NCBI RefSeq assembly: GCF_014205135.1
Contig: NZ_JACHMY010000001.1
Span: 6,820,001 to 6,884,000, forward strand
Origin: Kribbella italica
GTDB taxonomy: Bacteria; Actinomycetota; Actinomycetes; Propionibacteriales; Kribbellaceae
DNA: 64,000 bases
Direction of reading: 5' to 3'
How positions within the stretch are numbered: position 1 is the first letter of the stretch; each line of letters opens with the position of its first letter. The translations under genes and the position numbers were made by a program. Positions 7,620-17,221 of the stretch are shown here, in pieces. The notes under the pieces were generated by a model. It made no database searches. It worked only from the letters and a program-made list of their open reading frames with translations, and was not told where the DNA came from.

Positions 7620-10076
7620 TCACCTGACGGTGAAACCTGCCTTCCGGAAAGCGTCTGCCAGCGAGCCCTCGTCCATCGGGGTCTCCTTGTCACCCTGCTG
7701 GCCGCCGCGTCCGCCCTGGCCGCCGCCCGGCCCGCGTCCACCCGGCCCACGGCCGCCACCCTGGCCGCCCGGCCCGCGTCCGCCGCCACCCTGGCCCGGC
7801 CCACGGCCGCCACCACTCTGGCCCGGTCCACGACCACCGCCCTGGCTCGACCCGCGGTTCTGGCCGCCGCCCGAGCGGCCCGAGGTCGGTGTGCCGACCT
7901 CGTCGTCCAGGCGCAGCGTCAGCGAGATCCGCTGGCGCGGGATGTCGACCTCGAGGACCTTGACCTTGACGATGTCGCCCGGCTTGACCACCTCGCGCGG
8001 GTCCTTCACGTAGTTCTTCGACAGCGCCGAGACGTGCGCGAGCCCGTCCTGGTGCACGCCGATGTCGATGAACGCACCGAAGGCCGCCACGTTCGTGACC
8101 TGGCCCTCCAGCTTCATCCCCGGCTTCAGGTCGCCGATCTTGTCGACACCCTCGGCGAACGACGCGGTCTTGAACGCCGGCCGCGGGTCCCGCCCCGGCT
8201 TCTCCAGCTCGGCCAGGATGTCCGTCACCGTCGGCAGACCGAAGGTCTCGTCGACCAGCTCGGCCGCCTTGACCGACCGCAGCGCGGACGAGTTGCCGAT
8301 CAGCGCCTTCAGGTCGGACCCGGTCTTGTCGAGGATTCGGCGGACCACCGGGTACGCCTCCGGGTGCACGCTGGAGGAGTCCAGCGGGTCGGCGCCGTCG
8401 GGGATCCGGAGGAACCCGGCCGCCTGCTCGAACGCCTTCGGCCCGAGCCGCGCCACGTCCTTCAGCGCCGTCCGCGAGGCGAACGGTCCGTGGACGTCGC
8501 GGTGCTGGACGATGTTGTCGGCCAGGCCTTGGGTGATGCCGGAGACCCGGGTGAGCAGCGGCGCGGACGCCGTGTTCAGGTCGACGCCGACCGCGTTCAC
8601 ACAGTCCTCGACCACCGCGTCGAGCGATCGGGACAGCGAGTTCTCCGGGAGGTCGTGCTGGTACTGGCCGACGCCGATCGACTTCGGGTCGATCTTGACC
8701 AGCTCGGCCAGTGGATCCTGCAGTCGGCGGGCGATCGAGACCGCGCCGCGCAGCGAGACGTCCATCCCGGGCAGCTCCTGCGAGGCGAACGCCGACGCCG
8801 AGTACACCGACGCGCCGGCCTCCGACACCACGGCCTTGGTCAGCGAAAGCTCCGGGTGCTTCGCGATCAGCTCGGCGGCCAGCTTGTCGGTCTCGCGCGA
8901 CGCCGTACCGTTGCCGATGGCAATCAAGTCGACTTGGTGCGCGGCGCACAACGCGGCCAGCTGGGCGATCGACTTGTCCCACTGGTTCTGCGGGACGTGC
9001 GGGTAGATGACACCGGTCGCGGTCACCTTGCCGGTCGCGTCGACGACGGCGACCTTGACGCCGGTCCGGAAGCCCGGGTCGAGGCCCATCGTGGCGCGCG
9101 TGCCGGCCGGGGCGGCGAGCAGCAGGTCGCGCAGGTTCGCCGCGAAGACGCGGACGGCCTCGTCCTCGGCGGTCTGCCGCAGGCGCATCCTGAGGTCGAT
9201 GCCCAGGTGGACCAGGATCTTCGTCCGCCAGGCCCAGCGGACCGTGTCGAGCAGCCACTTGTCGCCCGGGCGGCCCTGGTTCTCGACGCCGACCTTGCGG
9301 GCGATGGTGGACTCGTACTCGGTCGGGCCGTCCGCCTCGACGCCGGCCGGTAGCGGCTCGACGGTCAGCGAGAGCACGTCCTCCTTCTCGCCGCGGAACA
9401 TCGCCAGGATCCGGTGCGACGGCATCTTGCCGAACGGCTCGTCGAAGTCGAAGTAGTCGGAGAACTTCGCCCCGTCGGTCTCCTTGCCCTCACGCACCGC
9501 GGAGGCGAGCCGGCCCTGGCTCCACAGCCGCTCGCGCAGCTCGCCGATCAGGTCCGCGTCCTCGGCGAACCGCTCGACCAGGATCGCGCGGGCGCCGTCC
9601 AGCGCGGCCTGCGGGTCGGCGACGCCCAGCTCGGCGTTCACGAACACCGCCGCCGCGGCCAGCGGCTCGTACGTCGGGTCGCTCAGCAGCCCGTCGGCCA
9701 GCGGCTCGAGCCCGGCCTCGCGGGCGATCATCGCCTTGGTCCGCCGCTTCGGCTTGAACGGCAGGTAGATGTCCTCCAGCCGCGACTTGGTCTCCGCGGC
9801 GAGGATCGAGGCCTTCAGGGCGTCGTCCAGCTTGCCCTGGCTCTCGATCGACTCCAGGACCGTCTTCCGGCGTTCCTCGAGCTCCCGCAGGTACCGCAGG
9901 CGCTCCTCGAGGTCGCGGAGCTGCGCGTCGTCGAGCTCCCCGGTGACCTCCTTGCGGTACCGCGCGATGAACGGGACCGTCGAGCCCTCGTCCAGCAGCC
10001 CGACCGCCGCCTTCACCTGCCCGACCCCGACCTCCAGCTCATCGGCGATCCGCTGCTCGATCGACTGCAAACCCAC
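7620..10076 (-). CDS. tex: Tex-family S1 RNA-binding protein
   Basis: 818 aa from GTG 10076, chosen because AGAGGGG precedes it by 9 bases; an upstream ATG at 10187 adds residues unlike the family. Domains in order: Tex N-terminal helical region ([20 protein letters not shown]), YqgF/RNase H-like domain ([20 protein letters not shown]), helix-hairpin-helix segments ([18 protein letters not shown]), and an S1 domain ([18 protein letters not shown]). Tex binds nucleic acids and influences transcription. After S1 comes a tail of about 85 residues very rich in Gly/Arg/Gln (GGGRGPGQ units), then a charged end. The tail is unusual and probably adds nonspecific RNA binding. Confidence 0.93.
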   Translation of the reverse strand: MGLQSIEQRIADELEVGVGQVKAAVGLLDEGSTVPFIARYRKEVTGELDDAQLRDLEERLRYLRELEERRKTVLESIESQGKLDDALKASILAAETKSRLEDIYLPFKPKRRTKAMIAREAGLEPLADGLLSDPTYEPLAAAAVFVNAELGVADPQAALDGARAILVERFAEDADLIGELRERLWSQGRLASAVREGKETDGAKFSDYFDFDEPFGKMPSHRILAMFRGEKEDVLSLTVEPLPAGVEADGPTEYESTIARKVGVENQGRPGDKWLLDTVRWAWRTKILVHLGIDLRMRLRQTAEDEAVRVFAANLRDLLLAAPAGTRATMGLDPGFRTGVKVAVVDATGKVTATGVIYPHVPQNQWDKSIAQLAALCAAHQVDLIAIGNGTASRETDKLAAELIAKHPELSLTKAVVSEAGASVYSASAFASQELPGMDVSLRGAVSIARRLQDPLAELVKIDPKSIGVGQYQHDLPENSLSRSLDAVVEDCVNAVGVDLNTASAPLLTRVSGITQGLADNIVQHRDVHGPFASRTALKDVARLGPKAFEQAAGFLRIPDGADPLDSSSVHPEAYPVVRRILDKTGSDLKALIGNSSALRSVKAAELVDETFGLPTVTDILAELEKPGRDPRPAFKTASFAEGVDKIGDLKPGMKLEGQVTNVAAFGAFIDIGVHQDGLAHVSALSKNYVKDPREVVKPGDIVKVKVLEVDIPRQRISLTLRLDDEVGTPTSGRSGGGQNRGSSQGGGRGPGQSGGGRGPGQGGGGRGPGGQGGGRGPGGRGPGGGQGGRGGQQGDKETPMDEGSLADAFRKAGFTVR

Positions 10077-10198
10077 TGTGCCGTTCCCCTCTACGTCCAA
10101 CTGACTGCCGCCATCCTTCCCCATCCCACCGACCAACGGCGACTTGCGCCCCCCAACCTTGTGGACAAACCCGCGCCCGAGCCTCATGATCCGAACTC

Positions 10199-10618
10199 AT
10201 GAGGGGGATCGGCCGGAAGGCGTTCAAGGACGGCTCGCTGGTGCCGCCACCACGCCTGGTGCGCTACTTCACCGTGGTCATTGCGGTGGTGATGCTCGTG
10301 CAGCTGCGCGACGACCACACCCCGCAGGCGATCGCGTTCGCGGCGTTCTTCTGTCTGCTCGCCCTCGGGAACACCGTCGGAGAGAAATTTCTGTACGGCG
10401 ATCGCTCCCAGGACCACCCGGTCCTGGACGGCCTGCTGGGCGCCGTGCTGATGACGCTCAGCTGTTTCATCCTGCTGTCGTTCGTCCTCGGGAGCTGGAC
10501 CAGCTTGCTGATCGCGGTTCCGATCGGCATCGCCGCCGGCGGCTTCGGAGAACAGAGGCGCCGCGCCCGGACAGCAGTCGACCCGCCGTCCAGGGTGGAC
10601 GACGGGCCGACGAGCTGA
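10199..10618 (+). CDS. Small membrane protein, unknown function
   Basis: 139 aa with three or four hydrophobic stretches (RYFTVVIAVVMLVQL, AIAFAAFFCLLALGN, LDGLLGAVLMTLSCFILLSF, LIAVPIGIAAGGFGE) and an Arg-rich cytoplasmic tail. No catalytic motif or family is recognised. It lies divergently from tex and convergent with a DHA2-type exporter gene. Coding is supported by codon bias and membrane periodicity. Confidence 0.6.
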   Translation: MRGIGRKAFKDGSLVPPPRLVRYFTVVIAVVMLVQLRDDHTPQAIAFAAFFCLLALGNTVGEKFLYGDRSQDHPVLDGLLGAVLMTLSCFILLSFVLGSWTSLLIAVPIGIAAGGFGEQRRRARTAVDPPSRVDDGPTS

Positions 10619-10622
10619 CGAC

Positions 10623-12113
10623 TCAGGCGGCTTCCAGGACCTCGTCGGTCTGCTGGTCCGTCTCGACGGCCTCCCGAGTGGGCCGCATCAGGGTGCAGGC
10701 GATGACCACCGACGCGGCGACGATGCCGGCGGCTACCGCGAAGGAGTAGTGGAAGCCGCTGGTCAGCGCGTCCAGGGCCGGCTTGCCGGCTGTGGCGAGG
10801 GACTCGGTGCGGGTGGCCGACAGGGTGGCGAGGACCGCCAGGCCGAGTGCAGCGCCGACCTCGGCCGTCGTGCCGATCAGGCCGGAAGCGAGGCCGGCGT
10901 CCTCGGGCTTCACGTCGGCCATCGACAGGCCCATCAGGGCCGGGAAGCAGATGCCGCCGCCCAGGCCGAGCAGGACCAGGACCGGGAGGACGTGGACGAC
11001 GTAGCTTCCGCCGACCGGTGCCTGGGTGAATAGGACCAGCCCGATCACGATCAGCGACAGGCCGGCGATCAGCGGGCGGCGCGGGCCGAAGCGCATCACG
11101 AGCTTCTCGGAGTACTTGACCGACAGCAGGCCCATCATCAGCGTGGTCGGCAGGAACGCCAGCCCGATCTCCAGCGCGTCGTACCCGAGCACCCGCTGCA
11201 GGTAGAGCGAACCGAGGAAGAAGATGCCGAACATCCCGGACGATGACAGCGCCTGGATCAGGTTCGCGCCGGTCAGCGTGCGGGAGCGGAAGATCCGCAG
11301 CGGCACCAGCGGGTTGGCCGCGGTCGACTCACGGACGATGAAGCAGGCCAGCAGCGTTAGCGTCAGCGCACCGAGTGCGATCGTCCGCGGCGCGGTCCAG
11401 CCGAGCTCGGCGGCCGGGCTGACGATGGTGAACACGCCGACCATCAGCGCGGCGGTGATCAGCACAGCACCCGGTACGTCGGTCCCGCGGCCCAGACCGA
11501 GCCCCTTGTCCTGACCGATCAACCGCACGGCCAGCCACGCCGTCGCGATCCCGATCGGCAGGTTGATGAAGAAGATCCAGTGCCAGCTGATCGCCTGGGT
11601 CAGGACACCGCCGGCCAGCAGACCGATCGACCCACCAGCGGAGGCGACGAACGCGTAGACGCCGATCGCCTTGGCCTGCTCGCGCGGCTCCGGGAACAGC
11701 GTGACGATCATGCCCAGGATCACCGCGGAGGTCAGCGCGCCGCCGACACCCTGCAGGAACCGCGCGGCGACCAGCATCTCCTGCGAGCCGGCCAGCCCGC
11801 ACCACACCGAAGCAGCGGTGAAGAGCGCCAGACCGGCGACGAAGATGTTCCGCCGTCCGAGCAGGTCACCGAGCCGCCCGGCCAGTAGGAGCAGGCCGCC
11901 GAACGCGATCAGGTAGGCGTTCACCACCCAGGCCAGCGACGAGCTGGTGAAGCCCAGGTCGTCCTGGATCGCGGGCAGGGCCACGTTCACGACGGTCACG
12001 TCGAGCACGATCATCAACATGCCCGCGCAGAGCGTGTAGAGGGCGAGCCAGCGGGACCTGCCGCTGCCCTGCACGGCCGGCGTCGTCGCCAGGGATTCGG
12101 TGGTCGCGTACAT
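10623..12113 (-). CDS. MFS DHA2-family multidrug exporter (EmrB/QacA type)
   Basis: 496 aa, ATG 12113 preceded by AGAGGAG. About 14 transmembrane segments. The DHA2 signatures are clear: LDVTVVNVALPAIQDDLG in helix 1, GGLLLLAGRLGDLLGRRN (motif A), a GGSIGLLAGGVLTQ stretch (motif C) and HWIFFINLPIGIA after helix 6. It should pump amphipathic drugs or secondary metabolites against protons. It lies 56 bases downstream of the DUF624 gene on the same strand, but its function looks unrelated to sugar uptake, so co-transcription is uncertain. Confidence 0.9.
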   Translation of the reverse strand: MYATTESLATTPAVQGSGRSRWLALYTLCAGMLMIVLDVTVVNVALPAIQDDLGFTSSSLAWVVNAYLIAFGGLLLLAGRLGDLLGRRNIFVAGLALFTAASVWCGLAGSQEMLVAARFLQGVGGALTSAVILGMIVTLFPEPREQAKAIGVYAFVASAGGSIGLLAGGVLTQAISWHWIFFINLPIGIATAWLAVRLIGQDKGLGLGRGTDVPGAVLITAALMVGVFTIVSPAAELGWTAPRTIALGALTLTLLACFIVRESTAANPLVPLRIFRSRTLTGANLIQALSSSGMFGIFFLGSLYLQRVLGYDALEIGLAFLPTTLMMGLLSVKYSEKLVMRFGPRRPLIAGLSLIVIGLVLFTQAPVGGSYVVHVLPVLVLLGLGGGICFPALMGLSMADVKPEDAGLASGLIGTTAEVGAALGLAVLATLSATRTESLATAGKPALDALTSGFHYSFAVAAGIVAASVVIACTLMRPTREAVETDQQTDEVLEAA

Positions 12114-12169
12114 GCTGGTTCTCCTCTGGTCCGTAGGTTGCTTACACCCCTACGTCGAACCAGAGCGGC

Positions 12170-12799
12170 TCAATTTGACACGGTCTCCGAAGAATTTTCC
12201 CGACGGGTCCGCGGCGGCCGCGAGATCCAGTACGCGAGCAGCGCCGGCACCAGTCCCGACCAGATCACGAACAGTGTCGGCAGCCGGCCGACCACCAGGA
12301 ACCACGTGGCCAGCCCGACCACCCCGCCTGCGACCGCCAGGGACCGGCGCAGCAGGAAGAGGTTCGCCGTACGGAAGACGCTGCGCGTGGTCGCGTCGTC
12401 CCCGGCCTGCGGCATCACGGCGAGCGTGCTCAGGTAGAGCCCGACGATCATTCCGCTGAGCGGAACCAGGACGGCCAGCGCGAAGATCCGGACCGGGCCG
12501 TTGGTCGAGGCCCAGAAGAACAGCCCGAACGCGAGGGCCACGCCGCCGACGTACAGGGCGAGTCCGGACAGCCAGAAGCGCTTGAAGCACCACTTGAACT
12601 CGGTGAAGAACCGGCGCATCAGCGCGGGATGCTCCTGCCCGATCGCGTACGGCAGCACCCGCTGGAACGCGAACGCCGCCGGGAACAGCGTGACGATGCC
12701 GAGGCTCAGCAGCAGGAAGACCAGTTGCAGCATCAGCAGGTCGCCGACCAGCGAGAGCTTCGACAGCACGACGTTGGTCCGGCTGGTGGCGTCGCTCAC
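12170..12799 (-). CDS. YesL-like (DUF624) membrane protein
   Basis: 209 aa, GTG start at 12799 with AGGAGG 6 bases upstream. Five to six hydrophobic helices begin with LSLVGDLLMLQLVFLLLSLG and match the DUF624/YesL pattern, including a FFTEFKWCFKRFW loop. YesL-type proteins are regularly encoded beside carbohydrate ABC transporters; their biochemical role is unknown. Here it is divergent from the regulator of such a transporter, with shared operator-like sites between, so it is probably induced with the transporter. Confidence 0.75.
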   Translation of the reverse strand: MSDATSRTNVVLSKLSLVGDLLMLQLVFLLLSLGIVTLFPAAFAFQRVLPYAIGQEHPALMRRFFTEFKWCFKRFWLSGLALYVGGVALAFGLFFWASTNGPVRIFALAVLVPLSGMIVGLYLSTLAVMPQAGDDATTRSVFRTANLFLLRRSLAVAGGVVGLATWFLVVGRLPTLFVIWSGLVPALLAYWISRPPRTRRENSSETVSN

Positions 12800-12830
12800 A
12801 CCGGTTCCTCCTGGTTCATCGGCACAGAGA

Positions 12831-12867
12831 TGATCGTATGATCACAAACAATCACAAGCAGATCACA
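12831..12867. promoter_or_regulatory. Operator region: TGATC dyad and three phased ATCACA repeats
   Basis: TGATC-GTAT-GATCA (12831–12844) is followed by ATCACA at 12841, 12851 and 12862, spaced 10 and 11 bases, one helical turn apart. Phased direct repeats are typical of DeoR-type operators. The site sits between the divergent DUF624 and regulator genes. A related TTGATC... motif recurs at 13962–13978 before the transporter operon. Confidence 0.6.
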
Positions 12868-12889
12868 GCGCACAGGGGGGCCGAGCCGC

Positions 12890-13975
12890 ATGCTTGCACC
12901 GGAGCGCCACGAGCTGATCCTGCGAAGCCTGCGCCGGCACGGCCGGCTCCGGGTGGCGGAACTGGCCGCCGAACTCGGCGTCTCCGCGATCACAGTACGC
13001 CGTGATCTCGCCGAGCTGGACGCCGCCGGAATGCTCCGGCGGGTGCACGGCGGCGCGGTCGGGACGGGCCCGGCGGGCGCTTCGGCCGCGGGCAGCCAGC
13101 TGACGGTCGGCCTGGTCGTGCCCAGCTCGACCTTCTACTACACCGACGTGATCCGCGGCGCCGAGGCGATGGCCGACCGGTACGGCGCACGCCTGGTGCT
13201 CGGTGTCTCCGGGTACGACGTCCAGGTCGAGCAGGAGCGGATCGACAAGATCCTCAGCCTCGGCGTCGCCGGCCTGCTGCTCGCGACCGCGCTCGGCGAC
13301 AACCGCGCCGCCGAGACCGGCCGCCGGCTCGACGCGATCGACGTACCGGTCGTGCTGATGGAGCGCGCGTTCGGCTTCCCCGACGTCGGCAACGAGTACG
13401 ACCACGTCCGGACCGACCACGCGTACGGCGCGATGCTCGCGTTGCGTCACCTGGTCTCGCTCGGTCACCGCCGGATCGGGATCAACCTGAACGCCAGCGT
13501 CACGGCGTACTGGCTGCGGAAAGGGATCGCGGAGGCGGCGACGGCGCTCGGGGCCGACCTGTTCGTCTCACCGGTCGCCCTGCCCGCCCGCGGCGAGGAC
13601 CCCGACACCATCGCCCAGCTGGACGCCTTCCTGGCCGAGTGCGAGTCCCACGGCGCCAACGCCGTCCTCGTCCACTCCGACGAGCACGCCGCGCGCCTGG
13701 TCGAACGCGCGATGGAGCGCGGCCTCCGCGTCCCGGACGACCTGTCCGTGATCGCGTACAACGACGAGACCGCGGCCCTCGCCGTCGTACCGCTCACTGC
13801 CGTCTGCCCACCCAAGCTCCAGCTCGGCCAGACCGCCTGCGAGCTCCTGCTCCGCCGCCTGAAGGCGGGCCCCGGCCGGCGTTCGGCGACCCAGCACCTG
13901 AGCCTCCTGCCGGAACTCCGCGTCCGAGAGTCCTGCGGGGCGGCACTGGGCCAGGTCTCAGTTGATCGAATTTGA
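12890..13975 (+). CDS. Chimeric regulator: DeoR-type HTH fused to LacI-type sensor domain
   Basis: 361 aa. Residues 1–55 (ERHELILRSLRRHGRLRVAE, LGVSAITVRRDLAELDAAGM, LRRVHGGAV) are a DeoR HTH with the hallmark RRDL and HGGA motifs. Residues 70–345 are a LacI/GalR periplasmic-binding-like sensor (LTVGLVVPSSTFYYTDVIRG, VAGLLLATA, HRRIGINLNA, LSVIAYNDE). The effector should be a sugar. It controls, by position, the ABC operon downstream and the DUF624 gene upstream. The DeoR-head/LacI-body combination is known in actinobacteria but less common than canonical LacI proteins. Confidence 0.88.
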   Translation: MLAPERHELILRSLRRHGRLRVAELAAELGVSAITVRRDLAELDAAGMLRRVHGGAVGTGPAGASAAGSQLTVGLVVPSSTFYYTDVIRGAEAMADRYGARLVLGVSGYDVQVEQERIDKILSLGVAGLLLATALGDNRAAETGRRLDAIDVPVVLMERAFGFPDVGNEYDHVRTDHAYGAMLALRHLVSLGHRRIGINLNASVTAYWLRKGIAEAATALGADLFVSPVALPARGEDPDTIAQLDAFLAECESHGANAVLVHSDEHAARLVERAMERGLRVPDDLSVIAYNDETAALAVVPLTAVCPPKLQLGQTACELLLRRLKAGPGRRSATQHLSLLPELRVRESCGAALGQVSVDRI

Positions 13976-13978
13976 TCA
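13962..13978. promoter_or_regulatory. TTGATC repeat upstream of the sugar-transport operon
   Basis: TTGATCGAATTTGATCA contains two TTGATC units 10 bases apart, overlaps the regulator's stop codon and lies just upstream of the -35 box at 13995. It matches the TGATC motif on the other side of the regulator gene, so it is the likely second site for the same protein. Confidence 0.55.
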
Positions 13979-13994
13979 TTCGAGCGCCAGGGTA

Positions 13995-14023
13995 TTGACG
14001 GGGAAAGCCCTTTCCCATACTTT
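13995..14023 (+). promoter_or_regulatory. Promoter of the sugar ABC operon with dyad in its spacer
   Basis: TTGACG (-35, 13995–14000) and TACTTT (-10, 14018–14023) are separated by 17 bases. The spacer contains GGGAAAGCCCTTTCCC, an inverted repeat with 7-bp arms, like the AAAG/CTTT operators of LacI-family repressors. A bound repressor would occlude RNA polymerase directly. Confidence 0.65.
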
Positions 14024-14086
14024 CGCTGCACTCGGTGCGCCGGTCGTGACCTGACTGGGAGCACACGGCAGCGAAGGAGTTCCCCT

Positions 14087-15361
14087 GTGAAACGTAGTGC
14101 TGGGTTGGCGGTGCTGGTGACCGCGGTCGGACTGGTCGCGAGCGCTTGTGGCAACGGGGTGATCGACAAGAGTACGGACGGTGTCCCGCCTGCCGAGGCG
14201 ACCGGGACACTGCGGGTGCTGCTCCCGTCGTTCCCGGCCAGCAACGAGGGCCGCAAGGAGTTCGCCAAGGTGGTGGCGGACTTCTCGAAGAAGTATCCGA
14301 AGATGAAGGTCGAGCCCGACTTCGCGACGTACAACAACCTGAACGAGAAGATCTCGACCTCGATCGCGGCCGGCATCCCGTACGACGTGATGGTGACCGG
14401 TGTCGGCTGGGTGCAGCCGTTCGCGGCCAAGCGGATCTTCGCCGATCTCGGCGACTACGGGATCACCCCGGACGTGATCAAGACCAAGAGCACCGGGGCG
14501 CTGATCCCGGCGGTCTCGTACCAGGACCGGATCTACGCCTACCCGTTGCTGGCCGACGCCCGCGCCGTGGCGTTGCGGATCAGCGCGTTCAAGGAGGCCG
14601 GTCTGGACCCGAACGACCCGCCGACCTCGCTGGCCGAGATCAAGGTCGCGGCCGAGAAGCTCACCAAGCGGGACCAGGACGGCAACATCACCCGCAGCGG
14701 GTTCGACCTGGCCGGCGCGACCAGCTTCCGCCAGCCGTTCGTCACCTTCCTGGCCTCGACCGGGACGCCGCTGTACGTGAACAACGAGCCGAACTTCAAC
14801 AACGAAAAGGGTCTGGAGACCCTGAACTGGATCAAGTCGATGATCAACAACGTCCAGAAGTACGGGCAGCAGAACGCCGCCCAGCAGCCTCTGGTCTACA
14901 GCGGCGAGGCGGCGATGGGCATCGTCGGCGGCGCGATCGACTGCTCCGAGAAGGGCCTGGGCCAGGCGACCTGCGACGACCTGAAGTTCTTCCGGTTCAA
15001 CAGCGGCCAGGAGATCGAGTACGTCGGTGGCGACCTCGCCTCGATCGGCTCGCGCAGCCGGCACAAGGACGCGGGCTTCGCGTTCATCGAGTCGCTGACG
15101 CAGCCGGCCACCCTGGACGCGATGGCCAAGCTGAACAAGAAGCTCCCGGCGTACAAGGACGCCGCGAACTCGCCGCAGGCCAAGTCGAACCCGCTGAGCA
15201 AGTTCGTCGCCGAGGGTCTGCCGTTCACGGTCAACGAGAACAGCCCGCCGTCGAACTGGCTGGAGATGCGGTTCAACTTCGACTCCCAGCTCACCCAGGC
15301 GGTCCTCGGTCAGAAGGATCCCGCCAAGGTGCTGGCCAACCTGGCAGGACAGTCCCGATGA
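14087..15361 (+). CDS. Carbohydrate ABC transporter substrate-binding lipoprotein
   Basis: 424 aa. The N-terminus is a lipoprotein signal (VTAVGLVASAC) with the lipobox cysteine at about residue 21, so the mature protein is anchored outside the membrane. The body matches family-1 sugar-binding proteins: LRVLLPSFPASNEGRKEF, ISTSIAAGIPYDVMVTGVGW, YPLLADARAVALRISAFKEA and the C-terminal hinge segment. It delivers a sugar or oligosaccharide to the two permeases downstream, which overlap it in one operon. The ligand cannot be named. No ATPase gene is present locally. Confidence 0.9.
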   Translation: MKRSAGLAVLVTAVGLVASACGNGVIDKSTDGVPPAEATGTLRVLLPSFPASNEGRKEFAKVVADFSKKYPKMKVEPDFATYNNLNEKISTSIAAGIPYDVMVTGVGWVQPFAAKRIFADLGDYGITPDVIKTKSTGALIPAVSYQDRIYAYPLLADARAVALRISAFKEAGLDPNDPPTSLAEIKVAAEKLTKRDQDGNITRSGFDLAGATSFRQPFVTFLASTGTPLYVNNEPNFNNEKGLETLNWIKSMINNVQKYGQQNAAQQPLVYSGEAAMGIVGGAIDCSEKGLGQATCDDLKFFRFNSGQEIEYVGGDLASIGSRSRHKDAGFAFIESLTQPATLDAMAKLNKKLPAYKDAANSPQAKSNPLSKFVAEGLPFTVNENSPPSNWLEMRFNFDSQLTQAVLGQKDPAKVLANLAGQSR

Positions 15362-16302
15362 GCGCGACCCTCGAACGTCCGAGTCCCGCCCTGACGGCGC
15401 CCCGTACGGTTGCCCCCGGCAAGGACAGTCGCAAGCTGATCCGCAGCCAGGTCCGGGCCGGCTGGGTGCTGATCGCCCCGGCGCTGCTGCACTCCGGGAT
15501 CTTCATCGTGATCCCGGTGATCTTCGCGATCGGGCTGAGCTTCACCGACTACAGCTTCGGTGACTCCTGGGCCTGGGTCGGCTTCCAGAACTACTCCGAC
15601 CTGTTCAACGACGCCGACTTCCGCGCCGCGCTGAAGAACACGATCCTGTACGCCGTCGTGGTGATCCCGATCTCGATGGCGATCTCGCTGTTCATCGCGC
15701 TCGGGCTGAACCAGAAGATCCGCGGACTCGCCTTCTTCCGGACCGCGTTCTACATCCCGACCGTCACCGCGACGGTCGCGGTGGCGACGATCTGGCTGTG
15801 GATCTACAACCCGGGCTCGGGGCTGGCCAACGGGTTCCTGAGCCTGTTCGGCTTCGCGCCGAGCTCCTGGCTGTCCGACCCGGGGACGGCGCTGCCGTCG
15901 CTGATGGTGGTCGGCATCTGGCAGGGGCTCGGCACCAAGATCATCATCTACCTGGCCGCGCTGCAGGGGGTGTCGCGGGATCTGGTGGAGTCCGCGTCCC
16001 TGGACGGCGCCGGCCGCTGGCAGCGGTTCGTCAACGTCACCTGGCCCGCGCTCGGACCGGTCCAGTTCTTCGTCCTGATCACGTCGATCGTCGGCACCTT
16101 CCAGGTGTTCGACCTGGTCTACGTGATGACCAAGGGCGGTCCCGGCACCGAAACCACGGTGCTGGTGCTCGACATCTACCAGAACGCGTTCCAGGCACTC
16201 CGACTCGGCTACGCGTCCGCCGAGACGGTGATCATGATGATCCTGATCGCGGTCTTCATCGGTCTCGGACGCCTGCTGCAGAGGGCGGATGTCAATGACT
16301 AG
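15358..16302 (+). CDS. Carbohydrate ABC transporter permease 1 (MalF-like)
   Basis: 314 aa from ATG 15358, overlapping the binding-protein stop by 4 bases (ATGA). About six transmembrane helices. The EAA loop that docks the ATPase is visible as ESASLDGAGRWQRFVNVTWP. A long N-terminal segment precedes helix 1, as in the UgpA/MalF-type subfamily. It forms the channel with the next gene product. Translational coupling through the whole operon ensures balanced production. Confidence 0.9.
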   Translation: MSATLERPSPALTAPRTVAPGKDSRKLIRSQVRAGWVLIAPALLHSGIFIVIPVIFAIGLSFTDYSFGDSWAWVGFQNYSDLFNDADFRAALKNTILYAVVVIPISMAISLFIALGLNQKIRGLAFFRTAFYIPTVTATVAVATIWLWIYNPGSGLANGFLSLFGFAPSSWLSDPGTALPSLMVVGIWQGLGTKIIIYLAALQGVSRDLVESASLDGAGRWQRFVNVTWPALGPVQFFVLITSIVGTFQVFDLVYVMTKGGPGTETTVLVLDIYQNAFQALRLGYASAETVIMMILIAVFIGLGRLLQRADVND

Positions 16303-17197
16303 CGCAACGGTGTCCGTGGTCAGCGAGACCAAGGAGTCCACGGTCCGCACCGGCCGGATCGTCCTGTACGTCGCCCTGACGGTCGGCGCGATCCTGATGA
16401 TCACGCCGTTCCTGTGGATGGTGCTGACGGCGTTCAAGAGCGAGCTGGAGATCACCAAGTTCTCCTGGCTGCCCGGCGAGCTGCGCTGGAACAACTTCGT
16501 CGAGGCGATGCAGACGGCGCCGTTCCTGCGCTACTTCCGCAACAGCCTGATCATCGCGGTCGGCGAGACGGCGTTCACGCTCGCGGTCTGTACGACGGCC
16601 GGCTACGCGCTGGCGAAGCTGCCGATCCGCGGCGCGAAGGCCCTGCTCAGCTACTTCATCCTGCTGCTGATGGTGCCGTTCCAGATCATCCTGGTCCCGC
16701 TGTTCCTGATCGTGAAGTCGATCCCGCTGTTCGGCGGGAACAACATCCTCGGCCAGGGCGGGATCGGGTGGCTGAACTCCTGGTGGGGGCTCATCATCCC
16801 GCTCGGGGCGGCGCCGCTGTTCACCTTCCTGGCCCGGCAGTTCTACGTCTCGATCCCGAACGAGCTGGCCCAGGCGGCCCGGGTCGACGGGCTGGGGGAG
16901 TTCGGCATCTTCTGGCGGATCATGACGCCGCTGATCAAGCCGGCCCTGATCACCATCTGCGTGTTCCAGATCGAGGCGGCCTGGAACGGCTTCCTCTGGC
17001 CGCTGATGATCACCACGTCGGACGCGCTGCGCCCGCTGCAGCTGGGACTGGCGATCTTCGCGCAGAACCCGGCCGAGGTGCAGTGGCCCTACCTGATGGC
17101 CGGTACGGCGCTGGCGACGCTGCCGATGATCGTGATGTTCGTCTTCGCCCAGAAGCGGTTCGTCGAGGGCATGGCGAACGTGGGCATCAAGGGGTAG
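16289..17197 (+). CDS. Carbohydrate ABC transporter permease 2 (MalG-like)
   Basis: 302 aa, ATG 16289, overlapping the previous gene by 14 bases (ATG 16295 is an alternative). About six transmembrane segments. The EAA loop appears as ELAQAARVDGLGEFGIFWRI, and the family's TPFLWMVLTAFKS N-terminal helix and C-terminal RFVEGMANVGIKG are present. It pairs with permease 1. The operon stops here without an ATP-binding subunit, as is common in actinomycetes, where MsiK-like ATPases are shared. Confidence 0.9.
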   Translation: MSMTSATVSVVSETKESTVRTGRIVLYVALTVGAILMITPFLWMVLTAFKSELEITKFSWLPGELRWNNFVEAMQTAPFLRYFRNSLIIAVGETAFTLAVCTTAGYALAKLPIRGAKALLSYFILLLMVPFQIILVPLFLIVKSIPLFGGNNILGQGGIGWLNSWWGLIIPLGAAPLFTFLARQFYVSIPNELAQAARVDGLGEFGIFWRIMTPLIKPALITICVFQIEAAWNGFLWPLMITTSDALRPLQLGLAIFAQNPAEVQWPYLMAGTALATLPMIVMFVFAQKRFVEGMANVGIKG

Positions 17198-17221
17198 CCC
17201 TCCAGGGCTCGCACGAACGAG

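Noticed and set aside
14087-17197. A missing ABC ATPase as evidence of a broken operon
   Set aside because: Actinomycete sugar transporters commonly share an MsiK-type ATPase encoded elsewhere; all three genes are intact.
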